Of a DNA stretch of 51,330 nt, positions 15,138 to 25,341 are shown piece by piece; the first letter of the stretch is position 1; each line of letters begins with the position of its first letter. A model generated the notes under the pieces. It saw nothing but the letters and a program-made list of their open reading frames with translations, did not search any database and was not told the DNA's origin. The translations under genes were made by a program, and so were the position numbers. Source of the DNA: Prevotella sp. (GTDB lineage Bacteria > Bacteroidota > Bacteroidia > Bacteroidales > Bacteroidaceae); NCBI GenBank assembly GCA_016291495.1, contig JAEEXI010000021.1, positions 1-51,330 on the forward strand. The letters run 5' to 3'.

Positions 15138-17741
15138 ATGAAACAGCAGCATTATACAGGATTGACTGACGCTGAGGTATTGGAAAGCAGACAGAAGTAT
15201 GGTTCTAACGTGCTTTCTGAACCACCAAGGACTCCGTTATGGAAACGCTTTCTGAATAAGTTTACCGAGCCTTTGATTGTCATATTGTTGGTAGCAGGAG
15301 TCCTGTCCATTGGTATATCTTTCTATGAATATTATGGCTTACACGATAGCTCTACCGTTTTTTTTGAGCCTGTAGGCATCTTTATCGCTATCTTGCTGGC
15401 AACAGGAATGGCTTTTTTGTTTGAGGTAAAGGCAGACCGCGAATTTGCTATCCTGAATCAGGTAAACGATGAAGAGCCGGTTATTGTTATTCGTCAAGGA
15501 CAACAAAGGAAGGTTCCTAAATGTGATGTGGTGGTAGGGGATATCGTACTGATTACGCTTGGTGACGAGATTCCTGCTGATGGCTTATTGCTTGAAGCTG
15601 TTTCGTTGAATATCGACGAGTCGAGCTTGACAGGAGAACCGATATGTCATAAGAGTATCTCTGAGACAGAATTCGACAAGGAGGCAACATTCCCTACCAA
15701 TCATGTGCTACGCGGTACAAAGGTAATGGAAGGACACGGCGTCTTTCGGGTTCTTGCTGTAGGAGACGCTACGGAGAATGGAAAGGTGTATGAGGCAGTC
15801 CAGATAGATGATAGTGTGAAGACTCCGTTGAATGAACAGCTTGACCGATTGGGTAAGTTGATTACTCAGGTGAGTTATGGTGTGGCCTTCCTAGTTGTTG
15901 TAGGACGGGTCTTGATGTTTTTCCTCCATGATGATTTTGAGTGGATTTCTTTCATATCCTATCTCCTTCAGACCATCATGATTGCTGTTACCTTGATTGT
16001 CGTAGCTGTTCCTGAAGGACTCCCGATGGCGGTGACGTTGAGTCTGGCCTATAGCATGCGGCGTATGTTGAAGACGAATAATCTGGTTCGTAAGATGCAC
16101 GCTTGCGAGACGATGGGGGCTGCCACCGTAATATGCACAGACAAGACGGGTACGCTGACCCAGAATCAGATGCATGTCTCTGAGACTTATTTTAATACGA
16201 CGATACCTGACTATCAGCATTTCGTTTATCAGGGAATGGCGGTGAATACTACCGCCTCCTTACAGTTAGATGAGCGTGGAGCCTCCTCTGTATTGGGAAA
16301 TCCTACAGAGGGCGCTTTGTTGCTATGGCTGCATAAGCAGGGGATTGACTATAGGCAACTGAAGGACGAGGTGTCGTATGAAGAAGAGCTGCCTTTCTCT
16401 ACAGAATACAAGATGATGGCGGTCGTTGTAAAGACATCCCAAGGACGTTTCCTATATGTGAAAGGTGCCCCGGAGATAGTTATGAGCAGATGTCCTTCTA
16501 TGTCTGAGGATCAACAGACGGCTATGAACAGTCGTCTTCTTGCGTATCAGGAACAGGCTATGCGGACGTTGGGCTTTGCCTATAGAGAGTTGTCGGAGAC
16601 GGATGTGCCAATTAAGGACCGTCGACTGGTGGTAGACGACTTGATCTTCTTAGGTGTTGTCGCCATTTCTGACCCCGTTCGTCCAGAAGTGCCTCAGGCT
16701 GTCTGTGAATGTATGGATGCTGGTATAGCGGTGAAGATAGTCACAGGAGATACTCCTGCTACGGCAAGAGAAATTGCCCGTCAGGTAGGACTATGGACAG
16801 ATGAGGATACTGACCGCCAGATGATAACAGGACCGGTGTTTGCCGCCCTTTCTGATGAAGAGTTGTTGGAGCGGGTCATGGACTTGAAGGTGATAGCCCG
16901 TGCTCGTCCTATGGATAAGAAAAGGTTAGTGGAGGCGCTGCAGTCGTTAGGACAGGTCGTAGCTGTCACAGGTGATGGTACTAATGATGCTCCCGCCTTG
17001 AAGGCAGCTCATGTCGGTCTGTCTATGGGTGACGGTACATCTGTTGCCAAAGAAGTGTCAGACATTACCATTATAGATAACTCTTTCAGCAGTATCGGGC
17101 GTGCGGTGATGTGGGGACGTTCTCTTTATCGGAACATCCAGCGTTTCATTCTGTTCCAGATGACGGTCAATGTGGCTGCTTGTCTGATTGTGTTGGCTGG
17201 TGCTTTTATGGGTAAGGAGACACCATTGACAGTCACACAGATGTTATGGGTCAACTTAATCATGGATACTTTCGCTGCGATGGCGTTAGCCTCATTGCCA
17301 CCATCTGTTTCTGTGATGAAAGAGAAACCGCGATGTCGTCGCGACTTTATCATTAATCATAAGATGGTTTGGCAAATTGTGGGAGTGGGAGTTGTCTTTT
17401 TCTTCTTGTTACTGGGCTTGCTTTACTATTTTGAGAATCAGGGTTGGACTTTATACGAACAGAGTCTGTTTTTTACCATCTTTGTGATGCTTCAGTTCTG
17501 GAACTTGTTTAATGCCCGTGCCTTTGCCAGTGGGGAAAGTGCCTTGCGTGTCAAGGGTTGTCGTGGGTTTATATTTATCGTCCAATTGGTATTCTTCGGT
17601 CAGATCATGATAGTGACTTGTGGAGGAGAGATGTTTAATGTGACACCGTTGTGCTGGTCTGACTGGTTGAAGATCATCGGCGCTACTTCTATGGTGCTTT
17701 GGGTCGGAGAAGGATGGCGTTGGATGAAAAAACATAGTTGA
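15138..17741 (+). CDS. calcium-translocating P-type ATPase, PMCA type (P2B)
   Basis: The ATG at 15138 (MKQQHYTGL) is chosen; the longer frame from 15099 crosses the promoter. The 867-residue protein exports cations, probably Ca2+, using ATP. Seen are the TGE motif (S-S-L-T-G-E-P near 166), P-E-G-L-P (292-296), the phosphorylation site D-K-T-G-T (Asp335), and T-G-D-G-T-N-D-A-P with hydrophobic helices before and after. Length and domain order match bacterial P2B pumps. The N-terminal L-T-D-A-E-V motif is typical of the cation ATPase N domain. It stands alone, upstream of a lipoprotein gene with its own promoter. Confidence 0.93.
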   Translation: MKQQHYTGLTDAEVLESRQKYGSNVLSEPPRTPLWKRFLNKFTEPLIVILLVAGVLSIGISFYEYYGLHDSSTVFFEPVGIFIAILLATGMAFLFEVKADREFAILNQVNDEEPVIVIRQGQQRKVPKCDVVVGDIVLITLGDEIPADGLLLEAVSLNIDESSLTGEPICHKSISETEFDKEATFPTNHVLRGTKVMEGHGVFRVLAVGDATENGKVYEAVQIDDSVKTPLNEQLDRLGKLITQVSYGVAFLVVVGRVLMFFLHDDFEWISFISYLLQTIMIAVTLIVVAVPEGLPMAVTLSLAYSMRRMLKTNNLVRKMHACETMGAATVICTDKTGTLTQNQMHVSETYFNTTIPDYQHFVYQGMAVNTTASLQLDERGASSVLGNPTEGALLLWLHKQGIDYRQLKDEVSYEEELPFSTEYKMMAVVVKTSQGRFLYVKGAPEIVMSRCPSMSEDQQTAMNSRLLAYQEQAMRTLGFAYRELSETDVPIKDRRLVVDDLIFLGVVAISDPVRPEVPQAVCECMDAGIAVKIVTGDTPATAREIARQVGLWTDEDTDRQMITGPVFAALSDEELLERVMDLKVIARARPMDKKRLVEALQSLGQVVAVTGDGTNDAPALKAAHVGLSMGDGTSVAKEVSDITIIDNSFSSIGRAVMWGRSLYRNIQRFILFQMTVNVAACLIVLAGAFMGKETPLTVTQMLWVNLIMDTFAAMALASLPPSVSVMKEKPRCRRDFIINHKMVWQIVGVGVVFFFLLLGLLYYFENQGWTLYEQSLFFTIFVMLQFWNLFNARAFASGESALRVKGCRGFIFIVQLVFFGQIMIVTCGGEMFNVTPLCWSDWLKIIGATSMVLWVGEGWRWMKKHS

Positions 17742-17767
17742 TGTTAGGATTTGTGAGAAAAAATAAT

Positions 17768-17775
17768 TATCTTTG
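17768..17775 (+). promoter_or_regulatory. -7 box for the lipoprotein gene
   Basis: TATCTTTG, 24 bases before the ATG at 17800. Confidence 0.6.
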
Positions 17776-17799
17776 CATCATCATATAAAAGTGAAAAAG

Positions 17800-18378
17800 A
17801 TGAAAACGAACAGAGTCTGTATTTTCATGGGTTGCTGTCTGCTTATATTGTTGATAGCATGTAGTGAGAAGAAAAAGAGTGACGATATTATCACGGAACG
17901 GGTGGAACAGCCTAAGCCTCAGGGACCGGAACGTATGCAGGAATATAGCGACAACCGCGATGTGGATTGGATTGGTAAGCAATATAAGGTTATTGTTCAC
18001 CGGCAACCTGCAGAATCACTTCCGATGGTGAAGGATGAGACGGGGCAGGAATTCGTCGATAACGTCATTTCTGTTCGTGTTGTTCGTGCCGATGGCAGCC
18101 AGTTCTTCGAACGCGAATTCACCAAGTCCGACTTCCTGCAGTATCTCGATGATGACTTCAGTAAGACGGGCGTTTTGGAAGGTCTGGTATTCGACAAGGC
18201 CGAAGGCGATTTCTTGGATTTTGCTGCTAGCGTCAGTCATCCTAATTCTGACGAGTATATTCCCTTAGTGGTGCGTCTGTCGCGTATGGGTAAGATTACT
18301 ATTCAGCGCGATACGCAGATGGATACCACTGGTGATACGCCTCTGCCAGAGCCGTCATCCGAGGAAGAACAAGATTAG
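17800..18378 (+). CDS. lipoprotein, possibly DUF4738
   Basis: The ATG at 17800 is chosen because it starts a lipoprotein signal (L-L-I-A-C, lipid Cys21) and follows the promoter at 17768. The 192-residue product has a middle β-rich domain containing V-R-V-V-R-A-D-G-S-Q-F-F-E-R-E-F-T-K, resembling the Prevotella/Bacteroides DUF4738 family, and an acidic low-complexity end. The last 80 bases overlap the convergent HAD hydrolase gene. Function is unknown; the family name is tentative. Confidence 0.75.
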   Translation: MKTNRVCIFMGCCLLILLIACSEKKKSDDIITERVEQPKPQGPERMQEYSDNRDVDWIGKQYKVIVHRQPAESLPMVKDETGQEFVDNVISVRVVRADGSQFFEREFTKSDFLQYLDDDFSKTGVLEGLVFDKAEGDFLDFAASVSHPNSDEYIPLVVRLSRMGKITIQRDTQMDTTGDTPLPEPSSEEEQD

Positions 18379-19042
18379 CGCCTTCTTTTTGTAGTATCTC
18401 ATCGGGTAGAGGACCCGTATTTACCGCTATTGTGAAGCAACGGGCAGCTACGGCGGCTCTTACCCCTAATGGCGCATTCTCCACGACCATTGTCTCCCAA
18501 GGTTCCACGCTGCATTTCTGCATGCCTTTTAGGTAGGGTTCGGGATTGGGCTTTCCGTGTTTCACGTCGAAAGCCGTCACTATCAATTCTTTGCGTAGCA
18601 GACCCTCGAAATCTATCAACAACTTATCCAACAGGGCGTGTTGTGCACTGCCTGTCACCACACATATCTTCCAGCCGTTTTCTTTGATATACTGCATCAA
18701 CGTCTTGATGCCTGGCATGATGTGTGCAGGTGTCTGTTGACATTGTTTGGCAAACAATTCAGCTTTGTGGGCATACATCGTGCTGGCTTCCTCGTCCGTC
18801 AGTTCCTTGTTCCATTGTATTCTGGCCAGTGTCTTGATGGTCTCTACGCCTCGCATACCTTCATACTGGTAGGCACCCTCATAGGGCATGTCCAGTCCGA
18901 AGTCTGCCATTGAGTCGTGCCAAGAAGTAGAGTGGTTTGGCATTGAGTCATAGATGACACCGTCCATATCGAAAAGCACGGCTTTGGGACAAAACCGCTC
19001 AAAACCGTGCTTTTCTAAGTATAGCTTGATTGCTTTATTCAT
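18299..19042 (-). CDS. HAD-family sugar phosphatase / phosphoglucomutase-like hydrolase
   Basis: The ATG at 19042 overlaps the pgi stop (ATGAATAA), so translation is probably coupled; the longer frame lies inside pgi. The 247-residue protein has HAD motif [10 protein letters not shown] (Asp25 and Asp27), motif II V-V-T-G-S (near 120), and motif III/IV K-P-x-P-E-P-Y then V-V-E-N-A-P-L-G. The cap domain size matches the β-phosphoglucomutase subfamily, whose members isomerise or dephosphorylate sugar phosphates. Being joined to pgi supports a sugar-phosphate substrate. Exact substrate is unknown. Its 3' end overlaps 80 bases of the convergent lipoprotein gene. Confidence 0.88.
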   Translation of the reverse strand: MNKAIKLYLEKHGFERFCPKAVLFDMDGVIYDSMPNHSTSWHDSMADFGLDMPYEGAYQYEGMRGVETIKTLARIQWNKELTDEEASTMYAHKAELFAKQCQQTPAHIMPGIKTLMQYIKENGWKICVVTGSAQHALLDKLLIDFEGLLRKELIVTAFDVKHGKPNPEPYLKGMQKCSVEPWETMVVENAPLGVRAAVAARCFTIAVNTGPLPDEILQKEGANLVLPRMTALAEAYHQWYPSAYRAE

Positions 19043-20387
19043 TCGCCAGGCGTGCTTTGATAGCCTTTGAGTCTTCTTCGTAGCCGGGCTTGTCGAGCAG
19101 GGCAAACATATTCTTCTTATATGCCTCTACACCAGGCTGGTTGAAAGGATTCACGCCTAGCACATTGCCACTGATGCCGCAACCAATCTCGAAGAAATAG
19201 ATGAGCTGTCCGATGTAGTATTCGTTAAGCTTAGGAACGCTGATGCGGATGTTGGGCACACCGCCGTCCACGTGAGCCAGACGGGTTCCCAGTTCAGCCA
19301 TCTTGTTCACCTCGTCCACACGCTTACCTGCCAGGAAATTCAGTCCGTCCAGATTCTCTTCGTCCTCAGGGAACAACAGTTTCTTCTCGGGCTCCTCAAT
19401 GGAGATAACGGTCTCGAAAATGGTACGCTCGCCGTCCTGAATCCACTGACCCATCGAGTGCAGGTCGGTGGTGAAGTCGACGCTTGCAGGGAAGATACCC
19501 TTTTTGTCTTTACCCTCAGACTCGCCATAGAGCTGTTTCCACCACTCGCTGACGAAGTGCAGCTTGGGCTGGTAGTTCACCATGATCTCTATCTTCTTGC
19601 CTTTCTGATACAAGGCGTTACGTACGGCGGCATACTGGGCTGCAGGATTCTCGTCGAAAGGAACGCTGGGAGCGCAAGCCTTCTCCATGTCCTGAGCACC
19701 ACCTACCAACTGCTTGATGTCGAAACCCGCGCAGGCAATAGGCAGCAAGCCTACCGGAGTGAGCACAGAGAAGCGGCCACCTACGTTATCGGGAATGATG
19801 AAGCTCTTGTAACCTTCCTTGTCTGCACAGGTGCGGGCAGCACCACGTTTGGCATCCGTTACGGCAACGATAACCTTCTTAGCTTCTTCCTTGCCACGCT
19901 GAGCCTCGCACTGCTTCTTCAGCAGACGGAACGTCAGGGCAGTCTCTGTGGTTGTTCCCGACTTTGAGATGTTGATAACACCGAACTTCTTTCCTTTCAG
20001 ATATTCGGTAAGCTCGAACAGATAATCCTCACCGATGTTGTTACCAGCAAAGAGAATGGTGGGGTTTTTCTTATCCTGAATGAGCCAGCCGAAGCTGTTG
20101 CTCAGCGCCTCGATGACGGCACGTGCACCTAGATAAGAACCACCGATACCGGCTACTACTACTGCCTCGCAATTGTCGCGCAGTACTTTTGCCGTAGCCA
20201 TAATCTCATCGAGGAATGCGGGTGTAATCTCTGTGGGCAGATGCAACCAACCCAAGAAGTCGTTACCAGGACAAGTACCCTCTTCCAGGGCCTTCTGTGC
20301 ATCCTTTACCTTAGGCTCGAAAGCCTTCACTGCGCCAGCCTCCAAGAAGCAAGCAGCCTTCGTGATGTCAAGTTTAATGTTACTCAT
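19035..20387 (-). CDS. pgi: glucose-6-phosphate isomerase
   Basis: A 450-residue cytosolic enzyme interconverting glucose-6-P and fructose-6-P. It is of the short bacterial type, as in Bacillus and Bacteroides. Visible motifs are [14 protein letters not shown] (near 80-93), [10 protein letters not shown] (near 140-150), [14 protein letters not shown] (near 200-213), and the catalytic Glu/His region G-E-S-E-G-K near 290. It lies 8 bases after gpsA and is co-directional with lysS. Confidence 0.97.
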   Translation of the reverse strand: MSNIKLDITKAACFLEAGAVKAFEPKVKDAQKALEEGTCPGNDFLGWLHLPTEITPAFLDEIMATAKVLRDNCEAVVVAGIGGSYLGARAVIEALSNSFGWLIQDKKNPTILFAGNNIGEDYLFELTEYLKGKKFGVINISKSGTTTETALTFRLLKKQCEAQRGKEEAKKVIVAVTDAKRGAARTCADKEGYKSFIIPDNVGGRFSVLTPVGLLPIACAGFDIKQLVGGAQDMEKACAPSVPFDENPAAQYAAVRNALYQKGKKIEIMVNYQPKLHFVSEWWKQLYGESEGKDKKGIFPASVDFTTDLHSMGQWIQDGERTIFETVISIEEPEKKLLFPEDEENLDGLNFLAGKRVDEVNKMAELGTRLAHVDGGVPNIRISVPKLNEYYIGQLIYFFEIGCGISGNVLGVNPFNQPGVEAYKKNMFALLDKPGYEEDSKAIKARLANE

Positions 20388-20394
20388 AGTTTTT

Positions 20395-21390
20395 TTATCT
20401 AAATGAATCTGTTAGTAGTTTAATTTCAATTTGTGGGGAAATGCGCTCGTACAATATATTATATACGGCATCGAGGATGGGCATGTTGACATGGCAGTGG
20501 CGGTTGATTTCCTTCATACACTTGGTGCCGAAGTAACCCTCTGCAATCATTTCCATCTCAATTTGGGCTGACTTAACGCTGTAACCCTTGCCAATCATGG
20601 TGCCAAATGTGCGGTTGCGCGAGAAATTGGAATAGCCTGTGACGAGGAGGTCGCCCAGATAGACACTATCTACGATATTACGCTCAATGGGATGTACCAC
20701 CTTCAGGAAGCGCGCCATCTCCTGTACGGCGTTTGCCATCAGTACGGCCTGAAAGTTGTCGCCGAATTTCAATCCGTTGCAGATACCGGCGGCAATGGCA
20801 TAGACGTTCTTTAATACAGAAGAATACTCGATGCCAATCACGTCGGTGGACGTCTTGGTCTTGATGAAGTCGCTGGTCATGATATCAGCGAAGGCCTGTG
20901 CCTTTTCGCGGTCGGCACATCCTACAGTCAGATAACTGAGTCGTTCCAAAGCTACTTCTTCTGCGTGAGAGGGTCCTCCAATACAGGCAAGGTTCTCATA
21001 GGGAACGTCATATACCTGATGGAAATACTCTGAACAGACAAGGTTTTCTTCTGGGACAATACCCTTGATGGCGGTAACGATGAACTTATCGCGGATACGG
21101 GTCTTTAGTTTCTTCAAATGGCTCTTCAGATAGGGGGATGGGGTCACAAAGACCAGCGTGTCATACATCTGTACAATCTTGTTGAGGTCTGAAGAGAAGA
21201 AAATCTCTTCAGTATTGAAATGGACGCTCATCAGATAGGCTGGGTTGTGACCTAAACGCTTGAAGTCGTCAATACGGTCGTCCCGTCGCATATACCATCC
21301 GATATGATGGGTATGCCCCACCACAATCTTAGCGATGGCCGTTGCCCAGCTACCACCTCCGATAATTGCTATCTTACCACAGTCGTACAT
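20395..21390 (-). CDS. gpsA: NAD(P)H-dependent glycerol-3-phosphate dehydrogenase
   Basis: A 331-residue protein making sn-glycerol-3-phosphate from dihydroxyacetone phosphate for membrane lipids. The Rossmann motif I-G-G-G-S-W-A-T-A is at about 10-18, and V-T-A-I-K-G-I near 110 and G-P-S-H-A-E-E-V near 145 match GpsA. The catalytic lysine region ([12 protein letters not shown]) is at about 200. It lies 35 bases after lysS and 7 before pgi, in a presumed lysS-gpsA-pgi-HAD operon. Confidence 0.95.
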   Translation of the reverse strand: MYDCGKIAIIGGGSWATAIAKIVVGHTHHIGWYMRRDDRIDDFKRLGHNPAYLMSVHFNTEEIFFSSDLNKIVQMYDTLVFVTPSPYLKSHLKKLKTRIRDKFIVTAIKGIVPEENLVCSEYFHQVYDVPYENLACIGGPSHAEEVALERLSYLTVGCADREKAQAFADIMTSDFIKTKTSTDVIGIEYSSVLKNVYAIAAGICNGLKFGDNFQAVLMANAVQEMARFLKVVHPIERNIVDSVYLGDLLVTGYSNFSRNRTFGTMIGKGYSVKSAQIEMEMIAEGYFGTKCMKEINRHCHVNMPILDAVYNILYERISPQIEIKLLTDSFR

Positions 21391-21425
21391 ATATATTTAG
21401 GCACGGATTATACGGATTAAAATTA

Positions 21426-23156
21426 TTATCCCTGAGCCTTAGTGATCCATTCAGTAACTTCGTCGACTGAAGGTTTCTGGAGTTCGAGCTTGTACTTCTT
21501 GAAGATCTCGCCAATCTTCTGTTGGAGCCCTTGGGGCTTTTCATCCTTGATGTTTTGGATGAGGTTGAAGCCGGCCTTGCGGAGTACAGGTACCAGTTCC
21601 TCTGCGACACCAATCTCTGCCCACTCAGCTACTGATGACTGGGGAATCTTTTTCTCAGGCTTCATCTGAGGGAAGAAGAGTACTTCCTGGATGAAGGTCT
21701 TGCCCGTCATGAGCATCACCAAGCGGTCGATACCGATGCCGATACCAGAGGTGGGAGGCATACCGTATTGCAATGCGCGGAGGAAGTCCTGATCGATGAT
21801 CATAGCCTCGTCGTCGCCTTTATCAGCGAGCTTCATCTGCTCAATGAAACGCTCCTCCTGATCAATCGGGTCGTTCAGCTCAGAATAGGCATTAGCCAAT
21901 TCCTTACCATTCACCATCAACTCGAAACGCTCTGTAAGGCCGGGCTTAGAACGATGCATCTTGGTAAGTGGTGACATCTCGACGGGATAGTCGGTTATGA
22001 AGGTGGGCTGGATGAAGGTACCCTCGCAGAACTCGCCAAAGAGCTCGTCGATGAGCTTACCCTTACCCATCGTCTCATCGACATCCATCCCCTTCGAGAG
22101 GCAGAACGCACGAATCTCGTCCTCAGTCTTGCCGTTGCAGTCGAAACCGGTCTTCTCCTGAATGGCCTCGAGAATGGGTAGACGACGATAAGGCGCCTTG
22201 AACGATACGATATTACCGTCAATCTCGCGCTCGGGCTTGCCGTTCACAGCGATACAGATGGTCTCGAGCAGCTTCTCGGTGAACGACATCATCCAGTTGT
22301 AGTCCTTATATTGCACGTAGAGCTCCATGCAGGTAAACTCAGGGTTGTGGTTGCGGTCCATACCCTCGTTACGGAAGTTCTTGCCAATCTCATAGACACC
22401 CTCGAAACCGCCTACGATGAGGCGTTTCAGGTAGAGCTCGGTTGCGATACGCATGTACATATCCTGATCAAGGGCATTGAAATGGGTGATGAACGGACGG
22501 GCCGAAGCACCACCGGCAATCATCTGTAAGGTCGGCGTCTCAACCTCTGTATAGCCGGCCTCATCAAGCACCTTTCTCAATGTGCGAATCACGGTAGCAC
22601 GCTGCAGGAAGGTATCCTTGACACCCTCGTTGACCACTAGGTCGACATAGCGCTGGCGATAACGTAGTTCTGGATCATCAAACTTATCGTAGGCTACACC
22701 ATCCTTATACTTAACGATAGGCAGTGGCTTCAACGATTTTGATAATAATGTCAGTTCTTGGGCGTGGATAGATATTTCACCAGTCTGGGTGCGGAAAACA
22801 AAACCTTTGACACCGATAAAATCACCAATGTCCATCAGTTTCTTGAATACAGTATTATAGAATTCTTTATCTTCACCTGGACAGAGATCATCGCGAGTGA
22901 TATACACTTGGATACGACCTTTAGAGTCCTGTAGTTCGGCAAAGCTTGCTTTGCCCATTACACGACGACTCATCATACGGCCGGCAATTACTACCTGTCG
23001 AGACTCATCCTCATCGCGGAAACTGTCTATAATTTCTGTTGAAAAAGCATTCGTAGGATATTCAGCGGCAGGATAGGGATTGATGCCCATCTGACGCAAT
23101 TGCTGCAGACTCTCCCGTCTGCCAATCTCTTGTTCACTGAGTTCTAAAACGTTCAT
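21426..23156 (-). CDS. lysS: lysine--tRNA ligase, class II
   Basis: The ATG at 23156 (MNVLELSEQE) is chosen; the frame stays open 26 codons further upstream but that part crosses the promoter at 23183-23190. The 576-residue product charges tRNA-Lys. It has an N-terminal OB-fold anticodon-binding domain (about 50-160) and a class II core with motif 2 (F-R-N-E-G-M-D near 275) and motif 3 (G-I-G-I-G-I-D-R-L near 505). The C-terminal extension of about 60 residues (after motif 3) is typical of Bacteroidota LysS. It is the first gene of a four-gene minus-strand unit. Confidence 0.96.
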   Translation of the reverse strand: MNVLELSEQEIGRRESLQQLRQMGINPYPAAEYPTNAFSTEIIDSFRDEDESRQVVIAGRMMSRRVMGKASFAELQDSKGRIQVYITRDDLCPGEDKEFYNTVFKKLMDIGDFIGVKGFVFRTQTGEISIHAQELTLLSKSLKPLPIVKYKDGVAYDKFDDPELRYRQRYVDLVVNEGVKDTFLQRATVIRTLRKVLDEAGYTEVETPTLQMIAGGASARPFITHFNALDQDMYMRIATELYLKRLIVGGFEGVYEIGKNFRNEGMDRNHNPEFTCMELYVQYKDYNWMMSFTEKLLETICIAVNGKPEREIDGNIVSFKAPYRRLPILEAIQEKTGFDCNGKTEDEIRAFCLSKGMDVDETMGKGKLIDELFGEFCEGTFIQPTFITDYPVEMSPLTKMHRSKPGLTERFELMVNGKELANAYSELNDPIDQEERFIEQMKLADKGDDEAMIIDQDFLRALQYGMPPTSGIGIGIDRLVMLMTGKTFIQEVLFFPQMKPEKKIPQSSVAEWAEIGVAEELVPVLRKAGFNLIQNIKDEKPQGLQQKIGEIFKKYKLELQKPSVDEVTEWITKAQG

Positions 23157-23182
23157 ATCACTTTCTATTATTAAGATGGATG

Positions 23183-23190
23183 CAAAGATA
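23183..23190 (-). promoter_or_regulatory. -7 box of the lysS operon
   Basis: Minus strand TATCTTTG, 26 bases before the ATG at 23156. Confidence 0.6.
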
Positions 23191-23280
23191 ATAATTTTAT
23201 CTGAGACTACTTTCATTTTATGTTTTTTTTTCACTCATTCTCATAGCTACGTTAAATAATTGCTAAAAAAACGGACAATA

Positions 23281-23312
23281 TTTGGTTAGGTGAGGATTTC
23301 TTCCTATATTTG
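23281..23312 (+). promoter_or_regulatory. promoter of the ROK genes with AGGA-N5-TCCT dyad
   Basis: A -33 TTTG (23281-23284) and -7 TATATTTG (23305-23312) are spaced 20 bases apart, matching the Bacteroidota promoter. An AGGA TTTCT TCCT dyad (23293-23305) fills the end of the spacer and shares its last T with the -7 box, as at 1793-1805. A repressor site is possible. The ATG follows at 23336. Confidence 0.65.
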
Positions 23313-23335
23313 CGAAATTAATACTAACTCATAAA

Positions 23336-24316
23336 ATGATAGGAAGTAACTTAAAGACAAATGTTATAGGAGTGGATATCCGTATTGACAGAACGATGTA
23401 TGCAATAGTCAATATACGGGGAGAACTGTTGGCTTGTGATGAGTTTTTGACAGCTGACTATCCTAATATCAGTGACTTTATTACCAAACTGGCAGATTCT
23501 TTAGTAATTTTGATGGAAGCAAATGACGGATTTGAGAGCGTCCGTTCCGTGGGAATCAGTGTTCCGAGTGGAAATTTCCGTACGGGCTGTATAGAGAACT
23601 CTCCGAATTTTCCATGGAAGGGTATTGTTCCATTGGCAGCAATGTTACGTGACCGTTTGGGTCTGGCTGTTGCTGTTGACAATAACGCCAATGTAATTGC
23701 GATGGCAGAACATGCCTTTGGTGCTGCTCATGGTATAAAGGATTTTATCCTGGTGAATTTAGGCAGTGGTATGGGTAGCTGTATATTTAATGGTGGTAAG
23801 ATTTATCAAGGAACAAACGGTTTCTCAGGAGAGATAGGTCATACCACCTATATTGCCGGTGGGCGTCAGTGCGGTTGTGGAAAACAGGGTTGTTTAGAGA
23901 CCTATACGTCTGCTAAGGGTGTCCTTATGACAGCAAAAGAAGTGATGGAGGAATGTGATATGCCCTCCTTGATGAGGAAGGTACAACAGTTAACTGTAAA
24001 ATTGATTATAGAGTTCTGTAATCAAGGTGATGAACTTGCCAGAGAGGTTATGCGCCGGACAGGACATGCTTTGGGAGTCGGTCTTGCCAATTATGCTTCT
24101 TTGCTGAACCCAGAAGCCATCATCTTGGCCGGGCCGGTCTCTAATGCTGGTGAATGGCTACTGAATCCTGCGGATGAGGCTTTTGAGGAACATGTGTTCC
24201 ATAATATGAAAGGTAAGGTGAAGATACTGACCTCAGTCTGTGACGACAAGGATCTCAACGTGCTGGGTGCCAGTGTCCTTGCCTGGGAAGTGAAGGAATA
24301 TTCTCTGTTTTTATAA
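23336..24316 (+). CDS. ROK-family protein 1, catalytic Asp replaced by Asn
   Basis: A 326-residue member of the ROK (repressor, ORF, kinase) sugar-kinase superfamily, without the helix-turn-helix of ROK repressors. The sugar-binding E-I-G-H (166-169) and zinc motif C-G-C-G-K-Q-G-C-L-E (179-188) are intact. The catalytic Asp of the family motif N-D-A-N is Asn117 here (D-N-N-A-N, codon AAC). The ATP phosphate loop, usually D-I-G-G-T, reads D-I-R-I-D-R-T. The second phosphate motif G-S-G-M-G-S is near normal. It is therefore likely inactive as a kinase and may sense a sugar or partner its neighbours. It is the first of three tandem paralogues that all end E-Y-S-L-F. Confidence 0.88.
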   Translation: MIGSNLKTNVIGVDIRIDRTMYAIVNIRGELLACDEFLTADYPNISDFITKLADSLVILMEANDGFESVRSVGISVPSGNFRTGCIENSPNFPWKGIVPLAAMLRDRLGLAVAVDNNANVIAMAEHAFGAAHGIKDFILVNLGSGMGSCIFNGGKIYQGTNGFSGEIGHTTYIAGGRQCGCGKQGCLETYTSAKGVLMTAKEVMEECDMPSLMRKVQQLTVKLIIEFCNQGDELAREVMRRTGHALGVGLANYASLLNPEAIILAGPVSNAGEWLLNPADEAFEEHVFHNMKGKVKILTSVCDDKDLNVLGASVLAWEVKEYSLFL

Positions 24317-24329
24317 ATGAAAAGAGTTC

Positions 24330-25313
24330 ATGAGTGAGAATGGTATTAAAAGACATGTGGTAGGCGTTGACGTGAGTACGGAACTTACGACCTATGCTGT
24401 TGTGGATCTTCAAGGTGGAATAATTGCCAAACAGAGTCTACGGACTTCTGATTACTCTAATGTCAATGAGTATGTTTCTGCACTTTGTGAGGGAATAATC
24501 ACACTTGTTGAGCAGAATGGCGGTTACGAGAACGTCCGTTCTGTAGGTGTGAGTGCTCCTAGTGGAAACTTTGTGACGGGCAGTATGGAGAACGCTGCTA
24601 ATATGCCTTGGAAAGGTCATGTCCCATTGGCCGCCATGTTGCGTGACCGTCTGGGATTGGCTGTCGCCCTTGGGAATGATGCTCATGTGACGGCTGTTGG
24701 CGAGAAGGCTTTTGGCGCAGCTCACGGCTTGCGCAATTTCATCGTAATCTCTTTCAGTCACGGCGGACTGGGTAGTTGCATTTTTATGGATGGCCATCCT
24801 TATTTAGGGGCAGAAGGGTATGCTGGAGAGTTTGGACATATCTGTATTAACGAGACGGGACGGCAGTGTAATTGTGGTCATCGCGGCTGTCTAGAGGAAT
24901 ATGCCTCCGCCCGTGGATTGGCAAATACTGCTCAGGAGATTATCCAGGCGACAGGAAAGAAAAGTCTTTTACAGGAAGTGGAAAACATCACCCCACAAGC
25001 TATTGCGGATGCTTGTGAGCAAGGCGATGAAGTTGCCCTTGAGACATTCCGGCAGGTAGGTCGAGTGTTAGGTGGTGCATTGGCAACCTATGCATCATTG
25101 ATTGATCCGGAGGCCATTATTCTTACTGGCGATATGACACTCTTTAGTAAATGGATTATCGATGTGTTAAGAGAGACTTTTGAAGCGAATATATTCCAGA
25201 ATTTGAAAGGTAAGGTAAACTTGCTTATTTCGCCATTGAACAATAGTGAGCGTGATGTGTTGGGTGCTAGCGCTCTTGCTTGGGATGTAAAGGAGTATTC
25301 GCTGTTTAAATAG
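24330..25313 (+). CDS. ROK-family protein 2
   Basis: A 327-residue paralogue of the preceding gene, 13 bases downstream. The catalytic Asp117 is kept (G-N-D-A-H). E-F-G-H and C-N-C-G-H-R-G-C-L-E are intact. The first phosphate loop is altered (D-V-S-T-E-L-T), and the second reads S-H-G-G-L-G-S in place of the usual G-T-G-x-G-S, so ATP binding may be weakened. The usual late L-G-G-G motif is L-T-G-D-M. It has no DNA-binding domain. It may be a sugar kinase with unusual phosphoryl-donor binding or a pseudokinase. Confidence 0.87.
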   Translation: MSENGIKRHVVGVDVSTELTTYAVVDLQGGIIAKQSLRTSDYSNVNEYVSALCEGIITLVEQNGGYENVRSVGVSAPSGNFVTGSMENAANMPWKGHVPLAAMLRDRLGLAVALGNDAHVTAVGEKAFGAAHGLRNFIVISFSHGGLGSCIFMDGHPYLGAEGYAGEFGHICINETGRQCNCGHRGCLEEYASARGLANTAQEIIQATGKKSLLQEVENITPQAIADACEQGDEVALETFRQVGRVLGGALATYASLIDPEAIILTGDMTLFSKWIIDVLRETFEANIFQNLKGKVNLLISPLNNSERDVLGASALAWDVKEYSLFK

Positions 25314-25341
25314 AAAAATAACTAATTATTATTCACAATTC

